A stretch of DNA of 10,820 nucleotides from Bacillota bacterium (GTDB taxonomy: Bacteria; Bacillota; Clostridia; Christensenellales; CAG-138): NCBI GenBank assembly GCA_023416175.1, contig JAEZIE010000250.1, positions 1 through 10,820 of the forward strand, given 5' to 3'. Shown here one piece after another: positions 1 to 6,655 of the stretch. Each line of letters opens with the position of its first letter. Position 1 is the first letter of the stretch. The position numbers were made by a program, and so were the translations under genes. The notes below the pieces were generated by a model. That model made no database searches. It was not told the origin of the DNA and saw only the letters and a list, made by a program, of their open reading frames with translations.

Positions 1-3
1 ACC

Positions 4-471
4 ATGTACGAAAACGCGTATGATATCGTCGCCATGGGGATGCGCTATTTCTTCCTGATCCTCATCCTTTATATCCTGCTGCGCCTTGTGCAACATTCGG
101 TCAAGGAATTTAAGACCGTACAGCAGATCAAGCAGAAGGTACGAAGTGTTTCTCCCGGCTATCTTGAGGTAATGGCGCCCGAGGAATTGAGCGGTACAAA
201 ATACCCGCTCAAGCGGGAAAACACAATCGGCCGCGCGAAACGCTGCGATATCAGCGTACAGCTATCGTCATTGGCGTCTGTGCATGCGTTTTTGTTTGAA
301 AAAAAGGACGGGCTGTATCTTGCCGATTACGGCTCCAATGTTGGCGTGCTGTTGAACGGAGAGCGCATCAACAAAAAGAAGGATGAGCTGTTGTATACCG
401 GCGACACGCTTGAAATGGGCGGGCTCGTGATGGTGCTGCACCTTGCCGGAGAGGAGGAACCGGATGCGTAG
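4..471 (+). CDS. Membrane-anchored FHA-domain protein (FhaB-like)
   Basis: A 155-residue protein with one hydrophobic helix near the N-terminus (about residues 14-30, followed by basic residues) and a C-terminal forkhead-associated (FHA) domain (about residues 68-147). This predicts a domain in the cytoplasm tethered to the membrane. FHA landmarks are Gly76-Arg77 at the start of the domain, His94 in the SxxH region, and a DYGS...LLNG stretch at residues 108-119. The family normally binds phosphothreonine peptides. Here the SxxH serine is Ala91 and the usual T-N-G triplet reads N-V-G (112-114), so phosphopeptide binding may be weakened or lost. The gene overlaps the downstream SEDS gene by 8 bp, implying co-translation and a role in regulating or scaffolding the wall synthase. 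The ATG lies at the window edge, so its ribosome site and any earlier start are not visible. Family assignment is firm; function is inferred from neighbours. Confidence 0.85.
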   Translation: MYENAYDIVAMGMRYFFLILILYILLRLVQHSVKEFKTVQQIKQKVRSVSPGYLEVMAPEELSGTKYPLKRENTIGRAKRCDISVQLSSLASVHAFLFEKKDGLYLADYGSNVGVLLNGERINKKKDELLYTGDTLEMGGLVMVLHLAGEEEPDA

Positions 472-1708
472 ATGGAAGCATGTGAGCGCCGCCGGCCTTC
501 TCACGATCATTATCCTGTTTGAACTAAGCGCGTTCTGCCTGCTGGCGTTTCGGGATTCGACGCTTGATTTTAACGCCTTCATATTTGGCGGAATCTTAGT
601 GGCGCTGCTGCTGTTCCAATATATCGTACTTACGTCCATATTCCGGCATGTGGACCGGTATCTTTTGATCATTGCGAATGTGCTGGTGGGGATCGGTCTC
701 ATCGTGCAATACCGCATCGATCCGGATATCGCGTTCAAGCAGATCATGTGGTTTGGTATCGGCATGTTGGCGATGGTGTTCTGCATCCTGTTCATGCGGT
801 TTCCAAACCTGTTCCGCCGCGCCAACTGGCTGCTGATGATAGGCTCTGTTGGCATACTGGCGGTGCTGTTTGTAATCGGCAACGAGGTATACGGCGCAAA
901 GAACTGGATCACGATCGGCGGGCAAAATTTCCAGCCTTCCGAGTTTGTGAAGGTCGCAACCGTGTTCGTGCTGGGCCATTGGCTTGCAAGCTCGCGGGAT
1001 GTGCGGGGTATTTGGCCACTATTAGCCTATGTCGTGGGCGTGGTGGGCCTGCTTGTAATTGAACGTGATCTTGGGGCGGCGGTGCTGATTGCGCTGACAT
1101 CGCTCATTGTGTTCTATGTGGCCACGGGGAACAAGGCGCTAACGCTACTGGGTCTTGCAGGCGGAAGCGTTGGGGCCGTTGCAAGCTATTACCTCTTTGA
1201 CCATGTGCGCGTGCGGGTGGCTATCTGGAAAAACCCATGGGCCACGTATTCGGGCAACGGCTACCAGATCGCACAGGGGCTGATGGCCATCGCAAGCGGC
1301 GGGCTGTGGGGTATGGGGCTTACCAGAGGATCACCTAAGCTCATTCCCGCCTACCATACGGATTATATTTTTGCCGTTATCTGCGAGGAATTTGGCGTGA
1401 TATTCGGCGTATGCATCATTGCTTTTTACCTGGTGTTCATCATCCGCGGGGCGATGATCGCATTGAACGCGCCGGACCGGTTCAACATGCTTGTTGCCTT
1501 TGGCTGTACGGCGCTCATCACGCTGCAAAGCTTTATCATCATTGCGGGCGTTATCAAACTCATCCCGCTTACCGGCATCACGCTGCCGTTTGTCAGCTAT
1601 GGCGGCAGTTCCATGATAGCCAGCATGATGCTTTTGGGCATATTGGAGGGCGTCGCCATACAGGGCGGCGAAACCTTGGAGCGTGCGCTCAAGGAGATGA
1701 CGGCATGA
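464..1708 (+). CDS. SEDS peptidoglycan polymerase, FtsW/RodA family
   Basis: A 414-residue polytopic membrane protein with about ten hydrophobic segments. SEDS proteins polymerise lipid II into glycan strands at the cytoplasmic membrane, paired with a class B PBP. Family signatures are visible: QPSEF at 157-161, ERDLG at 200-204, HTDYIFA with the expected essential aspartate Asp300, EEFG at 308-311, and the C-terminal LTGITLPFVSYGGSS at 369-383. The stretch from about 244 to 300 (HVRVRV, GNGYQIAQ, GLWGMGL) resembles actinobacterial RodA as I remember it, more than SpoVE or Bacillus FtsW. The ATG at 464 was chosen because a GAGGAGG ribosome site at 451-457 sits six bases upstream; an in-frame TTG at 443 lies upstream of that site. 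The start overlaps the FHA gene, and the class B PBP follows after 49 bp. Elongation versus septal or sporulation role cannot be decided from sequence alone. Confidence 0.95.
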   Translation: MRRWKHVSAAGLLTIIILFELSAFCLLAFRDSTLDFNAFIFGGILVALLLFQYIVLTSIFRHVDRYLLIIANVLVGIGLIVQYRIDPDIAFKQIMWFGIGMLAMVFCILFMRFPNLFRRANWLLMIGSVGILAVLFVIGNEVYGAKNWITIGGQNFQPSEFVKVATVFVLGHWLASSRDVRGIWPLLAYVVGVVGLLVIERDLGAAVLIALTSLIVFYVATGNKALTLLGLAGGSVGAVASYYLFDHVRVRVAIWKNPWATYSGNGYQIAQGLMAIASGGLWGMGLTRGSPKLIPAYHTDYIFAVICEEFGVIFGVCIIAFYLVFIIRGAMIALNAPDRFNMLVAFGCTALITLQSFIIIAGVIKLIPLTGITLPFVSYGGSSMIASMMLLGILEGVAIQGGETLERALKEMTA

Positions 1709-1757
1709 CGGCGGCCATACCGCATCTGCACGCTGCGGAAGGGAGGGTATCGCATAA

Positions 1758-3275
1758 GTGAACACTAGGAACAACATCAAAGGGCTTTTGATCGTATTCT
1801 GCGCCATGTTCGTGGTGCTGAGCATCTACCTGGTGTACACCGTGGACCAATATGGCACCCGCTGGTTTGCAAGCCCCTATAATACCCGCCTTAACACCCA
1901 AAAGAACAATGTCATCGCGGGCGATATCCTGGACCGCAACGGCAAAGTGCTCGCCACCACCGATTCCGATGGCGACCGCGTGTATACTGACGACAGTTCA
2001 GTCAGGCGGGCCACCTCCCATGTGGTCGGGGACAATTACGGACAGACGTTTGGCGCAGAGAACTTTTTTTCTAAATACCTGCTAGGCTTTGACCAAAGCA
2101 TATTCGAGCGCATTACCGGCGCGCTTTCGGGCAAACCCGTCAACGGTTCGGACGTGGTGCTGACCATCGACTCTAAGCTCAGTGACGCCGCCTATGCCGC
2201 CATGGATGATTACCGGGGCGCTGTGGTGGTGATGAACTATAAAACCGGCGAGGTGCTCGCTTCCGTCAGCCAGCCGACTTTCGACCCCAAGTATGTGCAG
2301 GACTATTTGAATGGCGAGCGGGAGCTTGATGAAAGCGCCATGGTCAACCGCGTGACTTCCGGCCGATATACCCCCGGCTCCGTATTTAAAGTGGTCACGG
2401 CGCTTGCCGCCGTACGGTATCTCCCCGGTGTGACGGAGCGTACGTTTACCTGCGATGGTCCTCTTGCCTTTGATGAAAAGTCCGGAAAGTACCTTCCGGA
2501 CGTTCATCTTGCGCTGGACGAAAGCGGGCAGACGGAAGGCATGGAGCAGGGGGGAGAAGAGGGCAGCCAGGCAGGCATGCTCAAAGGCTACCGCGTGGTG
2601 CGGGATTATAATGAAGAATACCATGGTAAAATTGATTTTAAGACGGCGTTTGCAAAATCCTGCAACCATGTGTTCGGGCTATTAGCCATGGAACTGGGTG
2701 CGGATCGTCTGGCCCGGGTCGCAAAAGAGGTCGGCATCGGGGAGGACTTTTTGTTTGACGATATGGTCACCGCTACCGGAAGCTTTGAAAAAGCGGCGAC
2801 AGACGTCAACCTCGCCTGGTCCGGCGTGGGGCAGTATACGGATATTGAAACGCCGTTGCACATGTGTCTGCTTGCAGCATCCATCGCCAACGATGGCATC
2901 ATGGTGCAGCCTAAGCTCCTAAAAGAGGTCAGGACAGCTATGGGCATTGTCACCCATCAGTTTATGACGGAAACCGAGCGCAAGGCGATGTCGGCTGCGG
3001 AAGCGCAAATACTCTCAGGATTTATGGTAGAGACAGTAAAAAGCGGCACGGGGACGAGAGCCAAGGTTTCCGGCGCGACGGTGGCGGGCAAGACGGGTAC
3101 CGCCGAGGTTTCCTCGGGTGAGGATGCGCCCAACGCCTGGTTTATCGGCTTTGTGGAAGAGGAAGAACATCCGCTTGCCATCTGCGTGGTGCTCGAAAAA
3201 GGCGGAAGCGGCGGCAGGTACGCGGCGCCCATCGCAGCCAAAGTGCTACAGAAAGCGATTGATCTAGGGTATTAA
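1758..3275 (+). CDS. Class B penicillin-binding protein (PbpA-like transpeptidase)
   Basis: A 505-residue D,D-transpeptidase that cross-links peptidoglycan outside the membrane. It has a short cytoplasmic tail, one transmembrane anchor (about residues 9-28), a compact N-terminal region (30-130, including ILDRNG at 57-62), and a transpeptidase domain (about 150-500). The three penicillin-binding motifs are intact: SVFK at 208-211 with nucleophile Ser208, SCN at 301-303, and KTGT at 445-448. It lacks PASTA domains and has only a short pedestal, so it resembles the roughly 490-residue PbpA type paired with RodA in Actinobacteria. An acidic, Gly/Gln-rich stretch at about 255-290 separates the first two motifs. 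The GTG start is set by an in-frame TAA immediately upstream (1755-1757), with a GGAAGGGAGGG ribosome site near 1736-1747. It is the likely partner of the upstream SEDS polymerase. Confidence 0.95.
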   Translation: MNTRNNIKGLLIVFCAMFVVLSIYLVYTVDQYGTRWFASPYNTRLNTQKNNVIAGDILDRNGKVLATTDSDGDRVYTDDSSVRRATSHVVGDNYGQTFGAENFFSKYLLGFDQSIFERITGALSGKPVNGSDVVLTIDSKLSDAAYAAMDDYRGAVVVMNYKTGEVLASVSQPTFDPKYVQDYLNGERELDESAMVNRVTSGRYTPGSVFKVVTALAAVRYLPGVTERTFTCDGPLAFDEKSGKYLPDVHLALDESGQTEGMEQGGEEGSQAGMLKGYRVVRDYNEEYHGKIDFKTAFAKSCNHVFGLLAMELGADRLARVAKEVGIGEDFLFDDMVTATGSFEKAATDVNLAWSGVGQYTDIETPLHMCLLAASIANDGIMVQPKLLKEVRTAMGIVTHQFMTETERKAMSAAEAQILSGFMVETVKSGTGTRAKVSGATVAGKTGTAEVSSGEDAPNAWFIGFVEEEEHPLAICVVLEKGGSGGRYAAPIAAKVLQKAIDLGY

Positions 3276-3337
3276 GAATGTCATTGGATAAGGCGCGCAG
3301 CGCTTCATAATTTTACCGGGTTTTTCATGATTTTCTT

Positions 3338-3376
3338 GAAAGAGGGGCATGCTAAGGCATGTCTCTTTCTGTTTTT
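3338..3376 (+). terminator. Putative intrinsic terminator after the wall-synthesis genes
   Basis: The sequence GAAAGAG...CATGC (3338-3352) pairs with GCATG...CTCTTTC (3357-3369): seven plus five base pairs, a two-base bulge beside a G-T pair, and a TAAG loop. A T-rich run (TGTTTTTG) follows at 3370-3377. A smaller GC hairpin lies upstream at about 3291-3305. Together they plausibly separate the PBP gene from the DUF2953 gene. The bulge and the interrupted T tract keep confidence moderate. Confidence 0.55.
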
Positions 3377-3459
3377 GTTGGCAATAAAAGAGAGAGGCGG
3401 TTTTGTTGCGTTTATTGGGGAGACCTGGCGGTGGCGTAACAAAGGAAGGCGGTACATCC

Positions 3460-4089
3460 TTGCATCCGGTACTCATCATCCTGCTCTTAATGCTATTGCT
3501 GATTGCTGTGGCGTTGTGGTGGCCGGTCGAGCTGACACTTACGGCTGCGCTTACGCTGCCTCGCGGAGCAGAGGTGAAGCTGCAGATTCGTTTTTTCCAC
3601 GGTCTTTTCCGCTTGAAGTACCGCCTGCGTGCCAACTTATATGAGGAACCGCCGCTGCATGTTTTGCTCTACCATGGGGAAGAAGAGCCCCGTGTTCTAT
3701 GGAAGCCCGGTCGACCGAAAAAGGAGAGACGGCCCAAGGAAGGCCGCATGAAGCTGCCCTTAGAACGGATCTGGAGGCATATCCGCATTAAAAAACTGCA
3801 GGCAGGCGTCGAGATCGGCATCAGGGACGATGCATTCCTGACGATGTTGTTTACGGGTCTGGTTTCCTCGCTCCTGCAGGCGCTTTATGCCTCGGCGGGT
3901 GCTGAGAAACGGGATGCGCCGCTAGAACTGCATCTAACACCGGAATTTTCAAAAGACAGTTTTCGGCTAAATTTGGAAGGCATAGCCTGCTGTCCGCCAG
4001 TCCATATTATTAGCGCCATCCTTATATGGCATTTGAAGAACAGAAAGGGGCAAGCAACAGTATGGCGCATCCTATCGAAAACATCATGA
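3460..4089 (+). CDS. DUF2953 membrane protein (YtfI-like)
   Basis: A 209-residue protein assigned to DUF2953, whose Bacillus member YtfI is encoded next to YtfJ just as here. An N-terminal hydrophobic helix (about residues 4-21) is followed by a domain starting VELTLT, then FFHGLFRLKYRL at about 45-56. A strongly basic linker (about 82-98) follows, then VEIGIRDDAF near 120, a hydrophobic stretch (about 128-145) and a C-terminal hydrophobic patch (IISAILIW). The family's biochemical function is unknown; its neighbourhood ties it to sporulation. I chose the TTG at 3460 because AAAGGAAGG (3441-3449) lies about ten bases upstream and the hydrophobic helix then begins immediately. In-frame TTG codons at 3403 and 3406 would add about 19 residues with no hydrophobic character. 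The 3' end overlaps the ytfJ start by 28 bp. Confidence 0.8.
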   Translation: MHPVLIILLLMLLLIAVALWWPVELTLTAALTLPRGAEVKLQIRFFHGLFRLKYRLRANLYEEPPLHVLLYHGEEEPRVLWKPGRPKKERRPKEGRMKLPLERIWRHIRIKKLQAGVEIGIRDDAFLTMLFTGLVSSLLQALYASAGAEKRDAPLELHLTPEFSKDSFRLNLEGIACCPPVHIISAILIWHLKNRKGQATVWRILSKTS

Positions 4090-4523
4090 AGACTACAATG
4101 GAACAGCTCAAAGAAATGGTGGACGTCAACACCATTGTAGGCGATCCCGTTATGACGGGGAGTGATACCATCATCATCCCCGTATCCCGCGTATGCCTGG
4201 GGTTCCTTTCCGGCGGTGGCGAATATGGCCCCCACAAGACCTCGCGGCGTGAATCTGGGGAGCAGGAAGAAGGACGCTTCCCATTCGCCGGCACTTCCGT
4301 TGGCGGCTTAAATCTGACGCCTATGGCATTTTTGGCTATTACCGACGGCGTCGTGCATGTGCTTCCCGCCAACTATAGCTGCACGCTCGACCGCATTATT
4401 GAAATGGTACCTGAAACCATCCGCGAGGTGGACCGTCTGGTCAAGCAGGCGTCCTGCTGCAAACAGGAAAACGACAATTCAGCATCCACAAACACGGCAA
4501 CCGATACATCCTACGAAGGATAA
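4062..4523 (+). CDS. ytfJ: Sporulation protein YtfJ/GerW
   Basis: A 153-residue soluble protein of the Spore_YtfJ (GerW) family, conserved in endospore formers and linked to spore formation and germination; its molecular activity is unknown. The hallmark N-terminus is very clear: MAHPIENIMKTTMEQLKEMV then DVNTIVGDPV at 21-30. The glycine-rich CLGFLSGGGEYG (45-56), a polar charged loop (57-72) and GGLNLTPMAFLAI (81-93) follow. The C-terminal tail is Ser/Thr/Asn-rich, with a Cys-Cys pair at 132-133. An in-frame ATG at 4026 would add twelve residues, but known family members begin at the MxHPI segment, so 4062 is preferred; AAAGGGG at 4044-4050 serves as a fair ribosome site. It overlaps the DUF2953 gene and is 21 bp from the carboxypeptidase gene, so the three are probably co-transcribed. 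Its presence is the best evidence that the host makes endospores. Confidence 0.92.
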   Translation: MAHPIENIMKTTMEQLKEMVDVNTIVGDPVMTGSDTIIIPVSRVCLGFLSGGGEYGPHKTSRRESGEQEEGRFPFAGTSVGGLNLTPMAFLAITDGVVHVLPANYSCTLDRIIEMVPETIREVDRLVKQASCCKQENDNSASTNTATDTSYEG

Positions 4524-4544
4524 TTCGGGTGCGCATATGGCTTT

Positions 4545-5666
4545 ATGAAGTCGATACGTTGGCTGTTTCTTTTGCTGGCTTTCCTGCTACTGACCGGCGC
4601 CGCTTTTCCCGCGCTCGCCGCGAAACCCGAGGTGGGCGCATCCGGTGCGGTTTTGATGGATGCAACCACAAAACGCGTGCTGTTTGCGCAAAACGCCCAT
4701 TCTCAGCTGCCGATGGCCAGCACCACAAAAATTATGACGGCGCTCATTGCGCTTGAAACATGTGCGCTGGATACCGTCCTTACCGTACCCAAGGAAGCAT
4801 ACGGTATGGAAGGCTCCAGCATATATCTGAACAACGGGGAGAAGATCACGGTTGAGGATCTCCTATATGGACTGATGCTTTCCTCAGGCAACGACGCTGC
4901 GGTTACGCTTGCCCTCCATATCGGAGGTTCGCTTGAAGGTTTTGCGCAGATTATGAACAACCGCGCCAAGGAGCTTGGCTGCACCAATACCAACTTTGTA
5001 ACGCCCAACGGCCTCCATGATCAAGCGCATTATACTTCTGCATATGATCTTGCCTTAATCTCGAGCACCGCCATGCAAAACGAGGCTTTCCGGAAGATTG
5101 TTTCCACAAAATACTGGAAGACCACTTCGGGCGACATCATACGCACATTTAAAAACAAAAACAAAACTCTCTGGCAATACGAGGGCGGCAACGGCATCAA
5201 AACCGGCTTTACCAAAGCTTCGGGCCGCTGCCTTGCCTTCTCCGCGGAACGGGACGGTCATACAATCGTCGGCGTCGTGTTGAACTGCCCGGATATGTGG
5301 AACGATTCGAGAGCCATGCTCGACTACGGCTTTACGGAATATACCTGGAAGCCGTATGTAAAAGCAGGGGACACCATGGCTACGCTTATGGTCAACCGGG
5401 GCATGAAAAACAGCTTGGAAATAAGGGCCAAAGAGGATATACTGATTCCAATGCGCCAGGATGAACCCGCGAACGCCGTGACACTCAAAGTTGTCACCCC
5501 GCGGACATTGGAAGCGCCTGTTTACGAAGGGCAGGCGGTCGGTATGCTTGAAGCGTGGGGCGACGGGAGGATTCTTGTTTGTGTTCCGCTGATTGCTTCG
5601 GATACGGTTCTTCGCAAGGAGTTCCCATATTATATATGGGAGATCGCGCAAGAATGGACCGCTTGA
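4545..5666 (+). CDS. D-alanyl-D-alanine carboxypeptidase (DacF/DacB-type, peptidase S11)
   Basis: A 373-residue low-molecular-weight penicillin-binding protein that removes the terminal D-Ala of peptidoglycan stem peptides and so limits cross-linking. A signal peptide is clear (hydrophobic core 6-20, cleavage likely after ALA at 23-25). The S11 motifs are intact: STTK at 59-62 with nucleophile Ser59, SGN at 114-116, and KTG at 219-221. A PBP5-type C-terminal beta domain (about 272-355) follows. The tail EFPYYIWEIAQEW could be an amphipathic membrane anchor. Family members near sporulation genes (DacB, DacF in Bacillus) shape the spore cortex; the YtfJ neighbour suggests that role, but this is inference. 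The ATG at 4545 lacks a good ribosome site. A four-codon reading frame (ATG GCT TTA TGA, 4537-4548) overlaps the start, so coupling to upstream translation is possible. Confidence 0.93.
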   Translation: MKSIRWLFLLLAFLLLTGAAFPALAAKPEVGASGAVLMDATTKRVLFAQNAHSQLPMASTTKIMTALIALETCALDTVLTVPKEAYGMEGSSIYLNNGEKITVEDLLYGLMLSSGNDAAVTLALHIGGSLEGFAQIMNNRAKELGCTNTNFVTPNGLHDQAHYTSAYDLALISSTAMQNEAFRKIVSTKYWKTTSGDIIRTFKNKNKTLWQYEGGNGIKTGFTKASGRCLAFSAERDGHTIVGVVLNCPDMWNDSRAMLDYGFTEYTWKPYVKAGDTMATLMVNRGMKNSLEIRAKEDILIPMRQDEPANAVTLKVVTPRTLEAPVYEGQAVGMLEAWGDGRILVCVPLIASDTVLRKEFPYYIWEIAQEWTA

Positions 5667-5700
5667 TTGGGAAATACGCACGGATGGTTGGGGGAAAGGG

Positions 5701-6426
5701 ATGCGGTTACAAAAGTTCATGGCCCAGGCGGGTGTTGCGTCGAGGCGGCAATGCGAGGAGTACATACGCGAAGGCCGCGTGAAGATCAATGGGGAAATCG
5801 CGTCAATTGGCAGCACGGTGGACGAAGCACACGACGCGGTAACATTTGACGGCGCACCACTCGTTATGGAGGAAAAGCGCGTCGTGCTTTTGTTTTATAA
5901 ACCGCGCGGTGTTGTTTCCACCAGCAGCGACCCGGAGGGCAGAAAGACTGTACAGGCCTATTTTACCGAGTTCCCGCAAAGGCTTTACAATGTTGGGAGG
6001 CTCGACATCAACTCGGAAGGCTTGCTGATCATGACCAACGACGGCAGCCTTGCCCAGACGATGACGCACCCCAAGTACAAGATAGAAAAGACGTATTATG
6101 CCGTATGCGACGGCACGCTCTTGCCGGAGGAAGCGGAACAGCTTAGAGGCGGTGTCCGGCTTTCGGACGGTATCACGCTGCCGGCCAAGGTGGAACGAGT
6201 ACGCCCTACCAGCACGGGCCATACGAGCTTGCTTATTACCATCCGGGAAGGGCGCAACCGTCAGGTGAGGCGTATGATTGAGGCGGTGGGCCACAGGACT
6301 TTGCTATTAAAGCGAGAGCGCGTTGGCGCGCTTTCGTTGGGCGGACTGAAACCTGGGGAGTGGCGGTATCTGACCAAAGAGGAACTCGAATGGATGGACA
6401 CGCTCTTATCCGACGATAAAAAATGA
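5701..6426 (+). CDS. rluB: 23S rRNA pseudouridine synthase RluB (RsuA family)
   Basis: A 241-residue enzyme that isomerises a specific uridine of 23S rRNA (U2605 in E. coli numbering) to pseudouridine in the cytoplasm. An S4 RNA-binding domain occupies about residues 1-48 (RLQKFMAQAGVASRR at 2-16). The RsuA/RluB catalytic domain follows, with YKPRG at 66-70, the catalytic motif GRLDINSEGLL at 99-109 (catalytic Asp102), and REGRNRQVRRM near 184-195. The family consensus at the catalytic motif is usually T-E-G; here it is S-E-G, a mild change. The ATG at 5701 is chosen because the S4 domain begins at once and a purine-rich GGGGGAAAGGG precedes it, though unusually close. It lies 34 bp after the carboxypeptidase gene. 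In Bacillus rluB is also near dacB and spore-maturation genes, so the order is partly conserved. RluB is favoured over RsuA by length and context. Confidence 0.92.
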   Translation: MRLQKFMAQAGVASRRQCEEYIREGRVKINGEIASIGSTVDEAHDAVTFDGAPLVMEEKRVVLLFYKPRGVVSTSSDPEGRKTVQAYFTEFPQRLYNVGRLDINSEGLLIMTNDGSLAQTMTHPKYKIEKTYYAVCDGTLLPEEAEQLRGGVRLSDGITLPAKVERVRPTSTGHTSLLITIREGRNRQVRRMIEAVGHRTLLLKRERVGALSLGGLKPGEWRYLTKEELEWMDTLLSDDKK

Positions 6427-6452
6427 TTATACCGGAGAGAAACCTTCTGAAA

Positions 6453-6492
6453 CGGACGGCGCAAGAAAACGGTTGGCGCGGTCCGCTTTTTC
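6453..6492 (+). terminator. Intrinsic terminator after rluB
   Basis: The arm CGGACGGCGC (6453-6462) pairs with GCGCGGTCCG (6476-6485): nine base pairs with one internal G-G mismatch and a 13-base loop. CTTTTTC follows at 6486-6492. It sits 27 bp after the rluB stop and marks the end of the sporulation/rluB transcription unit. Confidence 0.7.
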
Positions 6493-6515
6493 ACATAATA
6501 AATTAGAAATTGCGC

Positions 6516-6561
6516 TTGATATGTTTGAATGTTTGATGATAAAATGAATTTGTAATAAAAT
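6516..6561 (+). promoter_or_regulatory. Tandem candidate sigma-A promoters for the biotin-enzyme operon
   Basis: Two overlapping candidates lie in an AT-rich island. One is TTGATA (6516-6521), an 18-base spacer, then TAAAAT (6540-6545). The other is TTGATG (6533-6538), a 17-base spacer, then TAAAAT (6556-6561). Both match the housekeeping consensus well, come just after the rluB terminator, and would give leaders of roughly 85-105 bases before the TTG start at 6656. AT-rich DNA produces such matches by chance, so which one is used is unknown. Confidence 0.55.
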
Positions 6562-6570
6562 GCGGAAATT

Positions 6571-6607
6571 TTGGATTGTACCACCAATGGTAATAATCCC
6601 AATCGAA
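6571..6607 (+). promoter_or_regulatory. Structured 5' leader element (inverted repeats)
   Basis: An inner perfect repeat TACCA-CCAA-TGGTA (6579-6592) lies inside an outer repeat GATTG (6574-6578) / CAATC (6600-6604), extended by TT/AA after one mismatch. It falls right at the predicted transcript start, so it could be an RNA hairpin or a DNA operator. The segment 6579-6587 can alternatively pair with the Shine-Dalgarno region of the next gene (6641-6649), with one mismatch. No known riboswitch class was recognised. Confidence 0.35.
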
Positions 6608-6655
6608 CTTATCTTGTCTAGTCATAACAAAAGCTTTTAATTGGAGGTGAAATTA

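Noticed and set aside
3327..3644. A forward frame of 105 codons covering the gap before DUF2953.
   Set aside because: It runs through a terminator-like hairpin, overlaps the DUF2953 gene in another frame and has no recognisable domain.
4026..4061. Upstream in-frame ATG that would lengthen YtfJ by twelve residues.
   Set aside because: Known YtfJ proteins begin at the MxHPI segment, and the extension lies within the end of the overlapping DUF2953 gene.
5055..5816. A 253-codon reverse-strand frame opposite the carboxypeptidase and rluB genes.
   Set aside because: It lies antisense to two well-supported genes and shows no family motif or ribosome site; high GC makes such open frames common.
6629..6638. 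Palindrome AAAAGCTTTT just before the repeat-protein ribosome site.
   Set aside because: A ten-base AT-rich palindrome is too short and low in complexity to support a specific function.
6427..6655. AT-rich island in a GC-rich context, considered as a mobile-element scar.
   Set aside because: No transposase fragment, terminal inverted repeats or target-site duplication are visible; a terminator, promoters and a leader explain it.
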